Below, in pieces: positions 49,086-61,257 of a stretch of DNA of 64,000 nucleotides. The notes beneath the pieces were generated by a model. It saw only the letters and a list, made by a program, of their open reading frames with translations. It had not been told where the DNA came from and searched no databases. The position numbers and the translations under genes were made by a program. The DNA comes from Tetrahymena elliotti 4EA (taxonomy: Eukaryota > Ciliophora > Oligohymenophorea > Hymenostomatida > Tetrahymenidae): NCBI GenBank assembly GCA_000231825.2, contig JH720380.1, positions 186,001-250,000 of the forward strand. The letters are read 5' to 3'. Each line of letters opens with the position of its first letter. Within the stretch, counting starts at the first letter, position 1.

Positions 49086-49738
49086 AAGAATAAAATTTAC
49101 TGATTGAAGACTTCTCTAATGATATAAAGCAAATCAGATTAATATTTTCAAAAACATTTAATGCGTTATATAAAAACATAATATAAGAATATATCATCTA
49201 TCTATTTACTCAATAATAAATATTTCATTATTGCAATATCTTATGTATTAATTTTTTTTAAAATGACTTACTTACTCCACTTTTAGATTAAATTAAAGTG
49301 TCTATTTAAAATATTCAATTTTTTTATTTATTTTTTAAAAAAATTTTCAAACAAGCTGATAAAATACATTCAAAATTTTTATTTATTGATCCAAAATATT
49401 TCAAATCACAAACACGAAATCATTTAAACAAGTAAATAAGTTATTTTTAAATTATATTTTACCTTTCTTTATTGATTTATTAAATTATTCATTTTTAAAA
49501 AGATTATTCAAAAACACTTAATTCCACCACAATAATCTTTAGATGAAAATATTTAGATATTTATTTTTATTTTATTCATTAATTTTTATTTAACTCCGAA
49601 ATATTTTTATTTTAGTCTTATTTTAATCTAATTTTAGTAGAAGTAATTTTATAAAAACCCTCTTTTTTCTTTAGCTTAACATTATAAATTTCATCTTTTT
49701 CTAAATTTTTACTTATTTAATCAACAATAGTATAATTT
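49086..49738. other. intergenic, no gene seen
   Basis: About 650 bp of AT-rich DNA after UBC13; nothing recognised. Confidence 0.5.
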
Positions 49739-50050
49739 TCAAATAATCTAAATAATAATTTATAAGATTAATTTATAAAATAATTTAATAAAATCAATAT
49801 AGAATAACATTAAATATTCGATCACCTCAATAAGGAAATAAGCTATTTCATAAAATAAAATTAAAAGTACCAAGATGTTAAAGAAAAAATTTAAACTATC
49901 TTTTTTGTTCTTATGATTGTTTTTCACTATTTCTTTAATTTTAACTGCTTGGTTATATGAGCAATTTAACAAAACTAAAATAATTAATATCTCTATTATT
50001 CAAAAATATTTTATATAATTTTGAAATAAATAAAATTTACATAATAACAT
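49739..50050 (-). CDS. possible small membrane protein, two exons
   Basis: Exon 1 (50041-50050) is ATG TTA TTA T, followed by a clean intron (49975..50040, GTAAATTTT..TTATTTTAG) and exon 2 to TGA at 49739, 81 residues. The product begins MLLFLLNCSYNQAVK, has a lysine-rich linker and then a long hydrophobic region (FFFNILVLLILFYEIAYFLI and after). The first 70 codons of exon 2 contain no TAA or TAG, unusual for non-coding DNA here. No family recognised. Confidence 0.35.
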
Positions 50051-50170
50051 TAAAAATTGAAATGATAAGTTAAAGGATTTTATTAAATTTTAGAACGATT
50101 AATTATTTTAAATGAATATTTCGTATTTTTTATTTTCATGATAAATCTAACTAACTCACTTTTTAAATGT

Positions 50171-50910
50171 TCATTTATCTTTCCCTGCTTTCTTTGTAGA
50201 ATTATTTGATTTAAAGCTGTAGTAGATACCTACAAATAGTTATACACAATGTAAAAGTGAATTATAGCCATTAGGATAAATTAAGAAAGGATCATTTGCC
50301 TTATATCCTATAAGGGTCCATAGAGAGCTTGATATTCCACTGATTATTTATTACTTAATATTTATATAGCTTGAGCTTTAATTCTTTATTGCTTATATCT
50401 TTAAAAAATTGATTTGATTAAAAACAAAGATTAAATGAAAGTGAAATAATACTATTGGCTCAAACTAGTATGAATCAGAAATAAATTAAACTATTGTACA
50501 AGAGATTCCTAAATATTTTTAATCAAGCATGTTTAAAATTACATATTCAATAGCAAAGACGGCTATGAGAGTAAATATTTTCTTAAACTCTTTTCTGAAA
50601 TAGATAGATAACAAAGCAAAAACTCCAAAGAGGATAGAATATTTTAAGCTTACTGAACTAAGAACTTCATTTTAAATTTTTTGTCCATATATAACCCATG
50701 AAAAATTCATAGCTGCACTCATTATATAGTAATTTGGAGGTATTGCATTATAGTTTTTGGACTTTAAGCAATCATAAAAAGCTGGTACTGGATTAAAGCA
50801 ATTGATTGTAGCATAAACCTTTAAATGAAAAATGAAACATTATTTAAATTCTAATACTTCTAAAAGATATTTACATCAGCTATCTACTCCACGTTTTCAT
50901 ACATAAACAT
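50171..50910 (-). CDS. SWEET/PQ-loop family sugar transporter-like protein
   Basis: Exons 50875-50910, 50453-50818 and 50171-50398 give 209 residues; introns 50819..50874 and 50399..50452 keep phase. First repeat: NPVPAFYDCLKSKNYNAIPP, then YYIMSAAMNFSWVIYGQ, the PQ-loop/MtN3 pattern of a Pro pair followed by K.K and WxxYG. Second repeat: QFEPIIQAIKNQSSSYINIK, then GISSSLWTLIGYKANDPFLI and PNGYNSLLHCVQLFVGIYY, matching the matching SWEET half. SWEETs are seven-helix uniporters for sugars across plasma or internal membranes. The N-terminus is short, so part of the first helix may be missing or start in an undetected exon. Confidence 0.7.
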
Positions 50911-52314
50911 TTCTATGTATAGCAAATAATTCAAAATACACCTATTAACTATTTTTATTCTCAGATATTATTAACTAAATATTTACTTTAATTTTTTTAT
51001 TATATTGGTGGTGTATCAATTTTACTAGATCACAAAAAAATTGAGGGCTATTTAAGTAAATTTATATAATGAATGTAAATTATTATATTTAGTATAAATA
51101 TTTTTAATGAATGTAAAGTATTCTAAATGTTTATTAATTTAAACTAAATTCATTAATAGTTCTATAAATGGTCATTTTGAAAATAGATATTAATACTTAA
51201 GACCAAATTTTATGATGAAATATTTATAGTTCTATTTAAAACAATACGAAATTAAGCAAAAAATGAAGCTACATCATCTTCTTTAGTTTACATTGACTGT
51301 TTTGTCTTTCATTTAATATTTTTTTCACAAAATATCTTTTTTCAAATCTAAAGACTATCAAAAATAAACGCTAAAAATTTTTTCATGATTTTATCAGAAT
51401 TTCCAATATAAGTTTCATCTAAACTTAAACTGAAAATGAAGAAACATCAAAAGCTAAAAAAATTTTTTTAGTCAATTAGAATGAATAACTTTTGTGGTAT
51501 GAAATCTAAATGTTTAAACATAAAGATAAATTGTTAAAATAAATTTTTATTTTTATATTGAAGTTTTTAATTTTTAAAAATGTGTGTTGAAAAATTCTCA
51601 GCTTAAATGAAAAGATAAAATTAATTCCAAATATTAAATTTTTAAACAAAGAATACAAATCATTCAGATTAAATTTACGAATAATTTTCAAATAATAGGC
51701 TGTTTATGTTTAAAATTAAAGTTTTTTTGTAGTGTATGAGTTGTAAATAAAATAAATTAATTTCAAATTAAAGAATAAAATTAGAATTTCAAGAAATTGA
51801 AATACTTAAATTTATTAAATAAGATTTTGTTCCAGGTTATAATGAAATTTAATTAGTTTTCACATTTTTTGTTAAATATCAAGAATGAATTTAACCTCTT
51901 AAATAAATCATTTTTAAAAGTTGAAAAAAGGAAAGAAATTGTTTGAAATAAATATAGAGTTGTTTTTTGCTATTTAAAGTTTTTTTGTTATAAAATTAAT
52001 ACTAAATAAATATGAAAAAGAAAAATATTAAATTTTATGCAAATAGATGTTGAAGGTTTTGAATATTAATAATAAGATACTTTAAGTGTATATATAAGGT
52101 AATGTTGTTATTTTAAAGAGAGGTAATTAAATAGGATTATTATGTTTTTATTGATTAGTACTACTTAATTTATTGTTATTGTTAACTTAAAAATTTATTG
52201 AAAAGCTTAATTATTTATTTTTAAAAGCTGAAAAAAAGCAATTATGTATCAATCACTGTTTTAAAAAATTAAAACAGTAGTAAGTAAGTAGTTTATTTTT
52301 AAAGAATTGTTCTT
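50911..52314. other. intergenic, no confident gene
   Basis: About 1.4 kb between two minus-strand genes. A 61-codon open stretch at 51506-51691 on the minus strand has no support. Confidence 0.45.
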
Positions 52315-55300
52315 TCAGATACTTTTTGGTTAGGATAATTATATAACTTGAATGTTTATTAGACAAATTCTAAAAGAAAAATCAGGGGTAATCAAGAATG
52401 GTTCACTTACTTCTCCCTTTGGAGACATTCTCATCCAGATTCCATTTAGACTTCCTTCATCATACATTATAAATTTATTTTAAGCATAAACAATCTTAGC
52501 ATGAACACTGCTTATTGATTACTCTCTGATTTAGATATCACATCTTTCTTTATCTCTGCCAAATTTTATTGAACCCTATTCTTACATAATGTATTCGTAA
52601 GTTTTTTTGTCTTAATTTCTCTTTGTTTCAATTGATATTTTCCCTTTTTCTTCCTGTAAATTATGATAGATAAAAAGAATGAAGTAATGTACTTCAAATA
52701 TATAAAATTTTAAAGAATAAAAAATTTACATTCAAATCTAATATTTTAATTTCTGAGCTGACTGAAAGTTAAATAAGCATGTTTTTTTTCAGACAGATTT
52801 CTTTTAATTTAATAAAAGTTCCTTGCTTTGAACCTTTGTCTCTCAGATAAAAGGATAGATTATCAAAAAATATCTCAGAATGGTAAGAAGAAATTTTATT
52901 TTCATTAGGGAAATTAACAGTATTATTCTCATGACGACCAAAAGAAACTCCATCTGTAGTTACACAATGATCAATATGGATTGAACCATCAGGTGATTTA
53001 ATACGTATCCTCATTTAATAAGATTTCTTTAATGAAGTTAAATCAAATGGGTTAAATGAAAGTGTAGGAGTCTTTTTAGATAGTTGATTAATTAAAATTT
53101 AATATTCTTATGATTTGTTGCTTTTTATGCGTTTGTTAAATATTTATTAGGTCTATCTCCCTTCAAGTTAGAAACTTTTATTCTGTATATTACTGTTCTA
53201 GCTTTAGTAATATTCTGTGTTTGCATTTTAGTTGTTTTATGATGGCTATGAAGCTGCATCTATCTAGTCTTGATTGTTTTAATTTTGGGTCTTTTGAAAT
53301 GCAATGTTTTGATTATTAAAAATTACTGATTTGTTAAAATCTATTTCTCCACTTTAAGTTCTTACTATAGATTAGCGATAGTTATTATTTTAAATAAAAG
53401 ATTATTTTGATGGACTGCGTTGTTTAGGGTTTAAAGGACAGATTATTGTAGATCCTTATAGTTATACACTTTCTCTTGGATAACCTCCCTACATGTTCAT
53501 TAAATTTTAAGACTCTTAAAAGGAATTAACAATTTTTTAAGTTGATTTAGGATTAATCAGAGTAGATTCTTAAAACTATTCATTATTATTTTTTAATCTA
53601 TTATTTTAGATGGGATTTATGAGAGTAGATTCCTAAAATTATTCATTATTATTGTTTAATTTGTTGTTTTGTATAGGATCTATGAGAGTAGATTCTTAAA
53701 GTTAATTTTATTCAGCAGCATTATTTTTATTATTATAATTTATTGGATTAATTAATGTTGATTCTTAAAATTCACTTACACCTCTCACCTATCTAAGGAT
53801 TTAATTAGTACCGAAATTATTGTTATTTGAAGGTGGATTAATAAGTGTTGATTCTTAAAATTAATTAATTTGCTAAGATTAGCCTGCAAAATTGTTGTTA
53901 CACAAAGTTGATTCTGCAAATTAATCTTCTATTTTACTTGCTTTATTTTAATTGCTTTTTAAATCATTATTTTATTTTTAATTATTTAACTATTAATTTT
54001 TTTGAAAATTATTTTGGATTGGAAAAGTTACTGAATCTTAAAATTAATTGTTGATATTTTTATTTATATTATTTTATGGTAAAAGTATTGATTCTTAAAA
54101 TTGATCTTGTTGAGTATTTTTACTCTTTTAAAAGTGAGGTTGGTTAGGTTCTATAAGGACGGAATCACAGAATTCTGATATTTAATTATTGGCTTTAGAT
54201 TGCTAAGGAGTTGAAGTCATTGAATCTTAATAATATTATTGTGCATTTGATGCAGATACTGTTTTTTAATATACTAATGAAGGATTATTCTTAAGAAAAG
54301 TAGAGTCGTTTGTTTGTTAATCAGAATTTAACATAATTGAATCAGCAAAAATATTTTATTCATTTTTTGGTGTTTCACACCTATCATTTTTAGGAAATAG
54401 TTTTTAACCTTTATTATTTTATTAGCTATTGTTAATGTTGTTAGAAGAGTAGCTACTATTTGTTAGAATCACAGATTCTTGAAATTACTCCTAGTTTTAT
54501 CTTTTTTGATCATTTTGAATGTAAGTAGAACATCCGAAAGATTCTGCAAAATTCTTTTATGTTTTGTTTTCATTTTAAGTTCCTGCAAATAGCCCTGATT
54601 CTGCAAATTTTTTATCTTTATTAGCAACATTAGGAATTGAAGACATCTTAATAGAATTCATCATACTATCTGCCAAAGATTAAGACTCAGCTGATTTATC
54701 TTTTTCTTCGATTGGGTGAAGAATAGAATTCTTTGCTATTTTAAAAATGATTATTATAAATTAAATTAAAAGAAGAAAAGATAATTTACCTCCCATAGAA
54801 GGTGGATTAAAGTATTAGATAGATTCACTTTAACATCTATTTACATCTAAACCTACATTAAATGTCTCTAATGTTTGATTATCTTTTTACATTAAAATAG
54901 TACTTTCAGCAAACTAAGAATCAGCGTTACCTTCTTTTTGTTAAATATTTATGTCTTTTTTATAAAATTAGATATAACTATTAAATATTCTAGATAGATT
55001 ATTTATAAAAAACCCATAATAAAATAATTTTTAATCTATTTCAAAAGAGTGAGACAAATTTTTAAATAATTAAATTAGTTTTATATTCAAATTTTAATTA
55101 TAAAATTTTTTTAAAAATCTGAATTTGAAAAATAAAATAAAATTTTACCTTGGTTATTTTGATTATTTAAAGAAATTGATTCTCTATTATTTTTATCTTT
55201 TTACTTAAAATTTATACTTATTCTTTTCTTTTGTTGACTACTGTTTTGAATTATACTATCTGGATAGAATATGCTTTCAGCAAACTCAGGGTTTGCAGGA

Positions 55301-57171
55301 GTTGTGTTTGTAGAAATAGGGTCTTATTATATAGATTCTTTAATTTCTATTTTATCTTTATTATTATTATTTTTATCATCTGTTTAGTTGTTTAAATGAT
55401 TGGCTGTTGTACATAAAGTAAATTCCTCACTTCCTTTTCTTAATCCTTTATTAGAACTTTGATTACTTATCATAAAAGAGCTTTATCCTTATTTTTAATT
55501 TAAGTTAGTAGTTATGTTAGATGAGTTATGCTACCAATTTTCTTTTTTACCAGATATCTCACCTAAGTATTATTTCTCCAAATTTTAAGAGTCTTTTTAA
55601 ATAATAAAATCATAAATTTAAATTAAAAAAACAAAATTTTTACCTGACTAATCATTTGAATCTAATGTATCAATGCTCAGCTTTTTATATGGAACATTTA
55701 ATATTAAAGAAGAATTTAGTTAGCTACTGTTGGTATTCATGAGATTCTAAATCTTTTAAAAATAAAAATATATTATAAGACTTAAATTTTTAAGTTATTT
55801 ATATGCTAATAGTTGAACCTATTATTAGCTTTTATTATCTTATGAGCCAAATAAAATTTAATAAAGATATGTTTATACCTACTAATGGAGAATATTTTCT
55901 TTGGCTTTGTCTTATATCCCTCCAGAACTATAAAGGGATAATAAATTTAATAGATCTAGTTTATGCTGGTTAGTGAAAAACTAATACTGTTCTGTGTATT
56001 TAATGGCATTAAAAATATCTGAGAGCCAAAATATTTTTTCAATATCATCACGCTTACATTCAAAAGATATTTCTATCTGGCGAACTGTGTATAAAGGAAG
56101 TATAAGCTAAATTATAAAGCCATCTAAACCCCATGAATCAATGATAGGAAATAATGAATTAAATTATATCATTTATAAAAGAGCATTTACCATACGAGTA
56201 TTCCACATCAGAAAACATTTTTCTGATGAAACTTTTTCAACTAACTCAATCATTTTTTTCTTTTAACGCTCAGTTGTCTTGATGCATCTTGAAAAAACAC
56301 GTGTTTTACTTGTCTGAATCTTTTTGTTACCTTTACTTTCTTCTATCATTTCCATTAACTTTATAAATGTTTATTCTGGATGTGTAAAATTTTCTGTAAT
56401 TTTCTTATAGATATCATTAGTTTCTGAATTAATTTGCTAACTAAGTTGCTAAGAACTGCTATTGCTGCTGGCATTACTGCTACTATTTTACATATTTTAC
56501 TTGCTACTTTGACTATTCTACTAAGCTATATCAGTGTTTGTATTCCTAGTATATGATGCTAATACAAATTAATCATTCTATCCTTAATTTACCTACTAAG
56601 ATTAGCTTGAATTTGAATTTGAGCTTAAATTTAAGTTAGTACTATTGCTGAGATTATTAGCCAAATCATCAGGGAAATCAAAGGCTGCTTAGTTGCTTGT
56701 ATTTTTATTTGCAGTACATGATTGTGTTCCTGATTAAGGATTTGTTTGCTAATTGTTTTTTTTTGCAATCTAAGGTGAGAGTGTTATGGAATTCGAATAC
56801 TTGATTGAAATAATTTAGTTTTGTAATTAAGGAGAATATTTGCTCTGATCAAACAAACTTTTATGAGTGTTAACGCTTAATAAAAACTTTTCATAATTCT
56901 CTTTTAGTATATGAGTCCATATTAAAAACTTTTAATAATGCAATAGACTAAGTACTTAAGTTTTATCCTTAAATTTTTCATAATTATATGTAGAGTAAGA
57001 TTTTATCATTTTTTTACCATCAACTTATTTTTTTATGAAGTGAGCTTCATATAATGACATATTTGCAAACTAAATAAATTTTATAGTTTCTTGGCAAGTC
57101 CAATCCAAAGGGTTCTTGGGAAGGATCTTCATTAGCCTAAAAAACAACTGAGTTTAATCAAAAGTATCCAT
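52315..57171 (-). CDS. SAM domain - F-x-[ED]-S repeat array - two FHA domains, novel architecture
   Basis: Exons 56191-57171, 55879-56106, 55644-55752, 55149-55592, 54790-54954, 52730-54735 and 52315-52653 give 1,423 residues in one frame. The N-terminus (about 17-95) is SAM-like: LDWTCQETIKFIQFANMSLY, the IDG-type VDGKKM and LLHYQKFLIWTHILK. A Ser/Asn/Gln linker and a helical segment (FLMWNTRM, TVRQIEISFECKRDDIEKIF) follow. The middle carries many copies of F[AQC][ED]S[TIV][LI], ending in near-identical QFQESTLINP units. The C-terminus has two FHA domains: SFGRHENNTVNFPNENKISS with SKQGTFI, and KFGRDKERCDIQIREQSISS with SLNGIWM. FHA domains bind phosphothreonine. The reading frame from the repeats into FHA1 is unbroken, with no TGA. 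A possible extra 3' intron (52370..52410) would move the stop to 52253. Confidence 0.78.
53480..55290 (-). repeat. coding repeat: short F-x-[ED]-S-[TIV]-[LI] motifs
   Basis: At least 16 motif copies within the large SAM/FHA gene. The last five or six (53500-53920) are regular, each (E/Q)(F/L)QESTLI(N/D)P followed by an Asn-rich spacer; earlier copies vary (FAESIF, FAESGL, FADSIM, FCDSVL, FQDSVT). Confidence 0.8.
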
Positions 57172-58136
57172 ACTAAAATGTGATATGTGCCTATAAATTT
57201 TTAGTCAATCTACCTATATTAATAAGCCTAATTATTGAGTATAATTTGTTTTTTATAGTAATACTTAGTAAGAATAAATAAGTTTAATTTATTTTTTAAT
57301 CAAATTCTCTTTGAATAATAAAAATATAAAAGCTATTAAGCAAAATCCTTTCTTTGATTTGATAAAATCTCTAAGCTACAACTCAATCATGTTTATATTT
57401 ACTTAATTATTCTTTAGTTTTTCCTTCTAAACATCAACCAAATATGCCAAAAAAGAGAGTGTTTTATGCTTTTCTTAATTCGCAGATACTTCATTTTTAG
57501 AATTGTTATTGTAGAAAAAAAAAACTATTTTTCAATAATTTAAACATTTTTATCAAATAAATAAAATAAAATCTAGATAAATTAGATTTTTAAAGTTTCG
57601 TTTTATTTTATTTTAAAAATTTTTAAATTATGAATAATTCTTAAATTATCTTTTTTAAGTTTTTTAAGCATTTTATTTTGATTAAATACTTTAAGAATAA
57701 AAAAAACTACTAAAGTAAACGATCAAATAAATATTTAATTTAGTTTTTAAAAAAAAATAAAGAAATCAATGACTCATTTAGCAATAGAATTTTTTCATAG
57801 AATGGTTAAAAGAAAGATGGATTGTTATTTTTAATAATCGATCCATCAATAAATGAGATGTAATCAATTCATTCATGAAGGATTTATTTGATATTTTATT
57901 TTCAATAAAATTCTTATTACTATTTATTTGATTTAAATAAAACTTAATCATTTAATTAAATTGATAATTAAGGATATCGATAATTGTTTGTAAAGTTAAT
58001 AATTCTTTATAAATGTTTATAGTTAAATGCTTTGAATTAAAAAAAAAATTTACTGAAGTATTATAATTTTTAACATTATTTTTTAGTTCAAAGCTTTAAA
58101 AATAATATTGTATATTAGTGATTACTTTACACAAAG
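57172..58136. other. intergenic between divergent genes
   Basis: About 960 bp between the starts of the SAM/FHA gene and the first EamA gene; it presumably contains both promoters. Nothing specific recognised. Confidence 0.5.
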
Positions 58137-59970
58137 ATGTCTTAAGAATAATCTGGATAAAATAATATTAAAGAAAGCTCAATGACAAACTCTTAAGGGC
58201 TATCTCATCATCATTAATATTATAGTGATTCTCCTTTTAATATGCATAAATCTGATAAATTTCACTAAAATGAATCAAAATAATCTATTCATAGTCTTTC
58301 AAATGTTTAAAATAGAAATTAATCTTTTGAAAAATTGCAAGATTTTGTTGAAAAAGAAGAGCATTCTAATCCTCATTTGCACTCAATGGGTAATTAAAAT
58401 GCTAGCAAAACTAGCTTTAGAAGATTAAGCAATGCTAATATGAATCGTCTAAGTGAATTTCATAGTCAGTTATTATTGAACATACAAAATAAAAACAAGT
58501 AGAGATAATCAATTTTACAAGCTTCTGCCCTTAATTTTAATTTTGATGATATGATTGATAAAGTTTAAGAAATTGAAAATGGTAAACTAGTTGTAAAAAT
58601 AGGTGATCAAGTGAATAGATATACTATTGGTCCCAATCTGCTCCCCTTTTTAGATTAAGAAACAAAATAGAATATCTCTGATATATAAAAGCCTCTTTAC
58701 TAACGTATTCCCATCTATCTTTCTTGGTTTTTTGTATTTTATGCAACTGTAAATGGAGCTTGTATTCCTCCTTGGATTATGTACATACCTGCTGAAAAAT
58801 ATCTTCGTATTTCATGGAGATTTTTAATGCAAACAATTATGATGATTCCTTTCCTGTTTTATGAACGAAGAAATATTCCATAAGATAAAAAACACTAATA
58901 TAAATTAAGCTATATTTTTAAATTAGATCATATTAAGAAAGTTTATATGGTGGCATTTACAAATTCTATCTGGTTTACAATGGTTTTATTTGCTTCTGAG
59001 TGGAATTTTATATCTCATGCTTTAGTGCTTTCTGGACTTAGCTAATTTTTTTTTAGCATAAATAGACTTATTAACAAAGAAGAAAACCACAATTATGAAT
59101 CTGGTGGCTAAGCTATGGTAATCTTTGGTGTTCTATGTATTTTTGCTGATACAATAACTTATAATCCAGATGAAGCTCCACCCTCAACCAATAATTACAT
59201 TAATTCATTTGTCTTTTTTCGTGAACCATGGCAAAGATTAATTATTGGTAACTTTACGGCTATTTTAGTTAGTTTTTTGATGTTTAAAATGTCTAAGCAT
59301 CAGGCAGAATCTAGATAAATATATCCTTAATTTTTATCTATGACACTTGTATTCTTTTTTACATCTATTAATATGACCATGAGTAGCTATTTTTTTGCTG
59401 GAAGTTACCTTCTACGTGATTCTTTTTTGGGATGGTTAGGTATTTTCAGTAGTGAGTAATTTAGTAGCTTTTTATTCATGAGCATTATTCTTGGTATGGG
59501 TAATTTTGTCACAAATGTATTGATTAATAAGCTGTTTGAGCCTATTGTTCCAGCAACTGTTTCCCTTTTTGAGCCTATATTTAGTACAATTATACTATAG
59601 CTTGTAGGAGTTTAAATTATGCCTAGTAAAATTTTTTTAAAAGATAAATAATATATAATATTTACCTTATTTATTTTTCTACTTCACTATTTTATATTGA
59701 CTTACTTCTTTATTTATAAAAATTAATAAAGGAGGTTTAGCTTGTTTGGGTTATTGTTTTATAGTTCCTGGGTTATTTGTAATAGTTTTAGGTTAGCATT
59801 TATTAAGTGTTAAGAAAAAATAGGATGAAGAAATATAAATTTAGCAATAATTACAGGAGGAAGTTAATAGACTAGAGGCATTATAGTTCTTAGAAAATTA
59901 GGAAAGCCATGAATCTAGTAGTAATAATAGTAGTGAAAATAATGATAGTGTGAAATCGATAGGTTAATGA
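58137..59970 (+). CDS. EamA-like drug/metabolite transporter, tandem copy 1
   Basis: Exons 58137-59625 and 59732-59970, 575 residues. The N-terminal 190 residues are hydrophilic (Ser, Asn, His-rich). The membrane part starts at about 195 and has roughly ten helices: LSWFFVFYATVNGACIPPWI, then EKYLRISWRFLMQTIMMIPF (the RF.....P region of EamA helix 2), FASEWNFISHALVLSG, GGQAMVIFGVLCIFADTI, SINMTMSSYFFAGSYLLRDS, FSSFLFMSIILGMGNFVTNV and VPATVSLFEPIFSTI, the EamA second-half pattern. After the intron come a final helix and an acidic Gln-rich tail. DMT-superfamily proteins export or exchange small metabolites; substrate unknown. The intron position is the same in the next gene. Confidence 0.8.
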
Positions 59971-61257
59971 ATACAAATTCGGCACATATTTGAAAAAACA
60001 CACAATAAATATTCTAGCATATAAATTTTGTTCTTTCAATCAAATATAAAATAAAGTTAAGAATAAGCTAATTAAATGATTTTAATGTACATAATAATAT
60101 AAATTTTGTTTATATGTTGTAAACATTTATTTACTACTTGAAGATCTAAAAATTCATAAATTATATTTAAAATACATGCTTTCACAAAAATTCTATTTTT
60201 TGAATTGAAAATAAAGATAAAATGTTAAATTGTGTTAAAATACTATTTTGGTGTATTTAAAATAAGTAAACTATTACTGACTAATTTAGAATTCTCACAT
60301 TTCTTAAATATTTTAATAAACTTCTTTCTATTCCCTAAATTTTTTATAAAAGTTAATAAATAATGTAAATCTGTTTATTTAAATTTAATTTGATTCATAT
60401 TTGAAGAAATTTATTTTCTTCTTTCTTTATAAAAAAATAAAAGATTATTTTAAATTTAAATTAAAACAAAATTTTGTGATAATTTAATTAATTAATATTG
60501 AAATATATTATGCATTAATAACACTATTTGGGAGATGATATGATTGTCTATTACAATTAAATTTTCTATTTTATAAATAAAAGAGCTTAAAATTTTAGTT
60601 CATATTTCTTTAAATGTCTATAATTCTTCAAAAAATGTTAATTGAATAAATATCTTGAATATAAATAGAGATTTTGTATATTTTCAGGCTGCTTAATATT
60701 TTCTTAAGTTAAATTACAACTTTTAGTGATAATAAGAAATTTCTTGTTTTAAAATTTTATCAAATTATTTTACAATAATAAAAAATTCTTATTGATATTC
60801 CATTTTCATAGATAGAAAATAAAGAGATATTTTAATTTAAAAATTAGTCAAATAAAAAAATAAAATTTAAAGTAAAAAGTAAAAAATAAAAATACCAAAT
60901 AACATATCAATTAAATAAGTTTGAGTCATAGTTAAGTAAAAAGAATAGAAGAAAGAATCAATATCTATCTATGCATATATGTATGTAATTCGAACATAAT
61001 GGATCAGCAATAATAGCAATAATGTGTTGAGATAAATAAAAACAAAATATTGAATGAACGATAATTAATAGATATACTGAGAAAGATTATTTTTGACTGT
61101 AAAAAATTAAATTTTTTATACTATTTGACTAATAAAGTTTCTAGATGGTTATTGTCTGTAATTAATAATTTATTTGTAAATAAATATTTGGTATTTTAAA
61201 GAGAAAAATACTAACTTTATTTTATTTTTTCTAAATTACTCACAAGCAATAATCTAA
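59971..61257. other. spacer between tandem EamA genes
   Basis: About 1.3 kb, AT-rich, no gene recognised. Confidence 0.5.

Noticed and set aside
51506..51691. 61-codon minus-strand open stretch
   Set aside because: Lys/Ile/Phe/Asn composition typical of translated AT-rich spacer; no supporting context.
52769..53014. Separate small FHA gene starting at the ATG at 53014
   Set aside because: The frame is open upstream without TGA directly into the repeat protein, so the ATG is internal.
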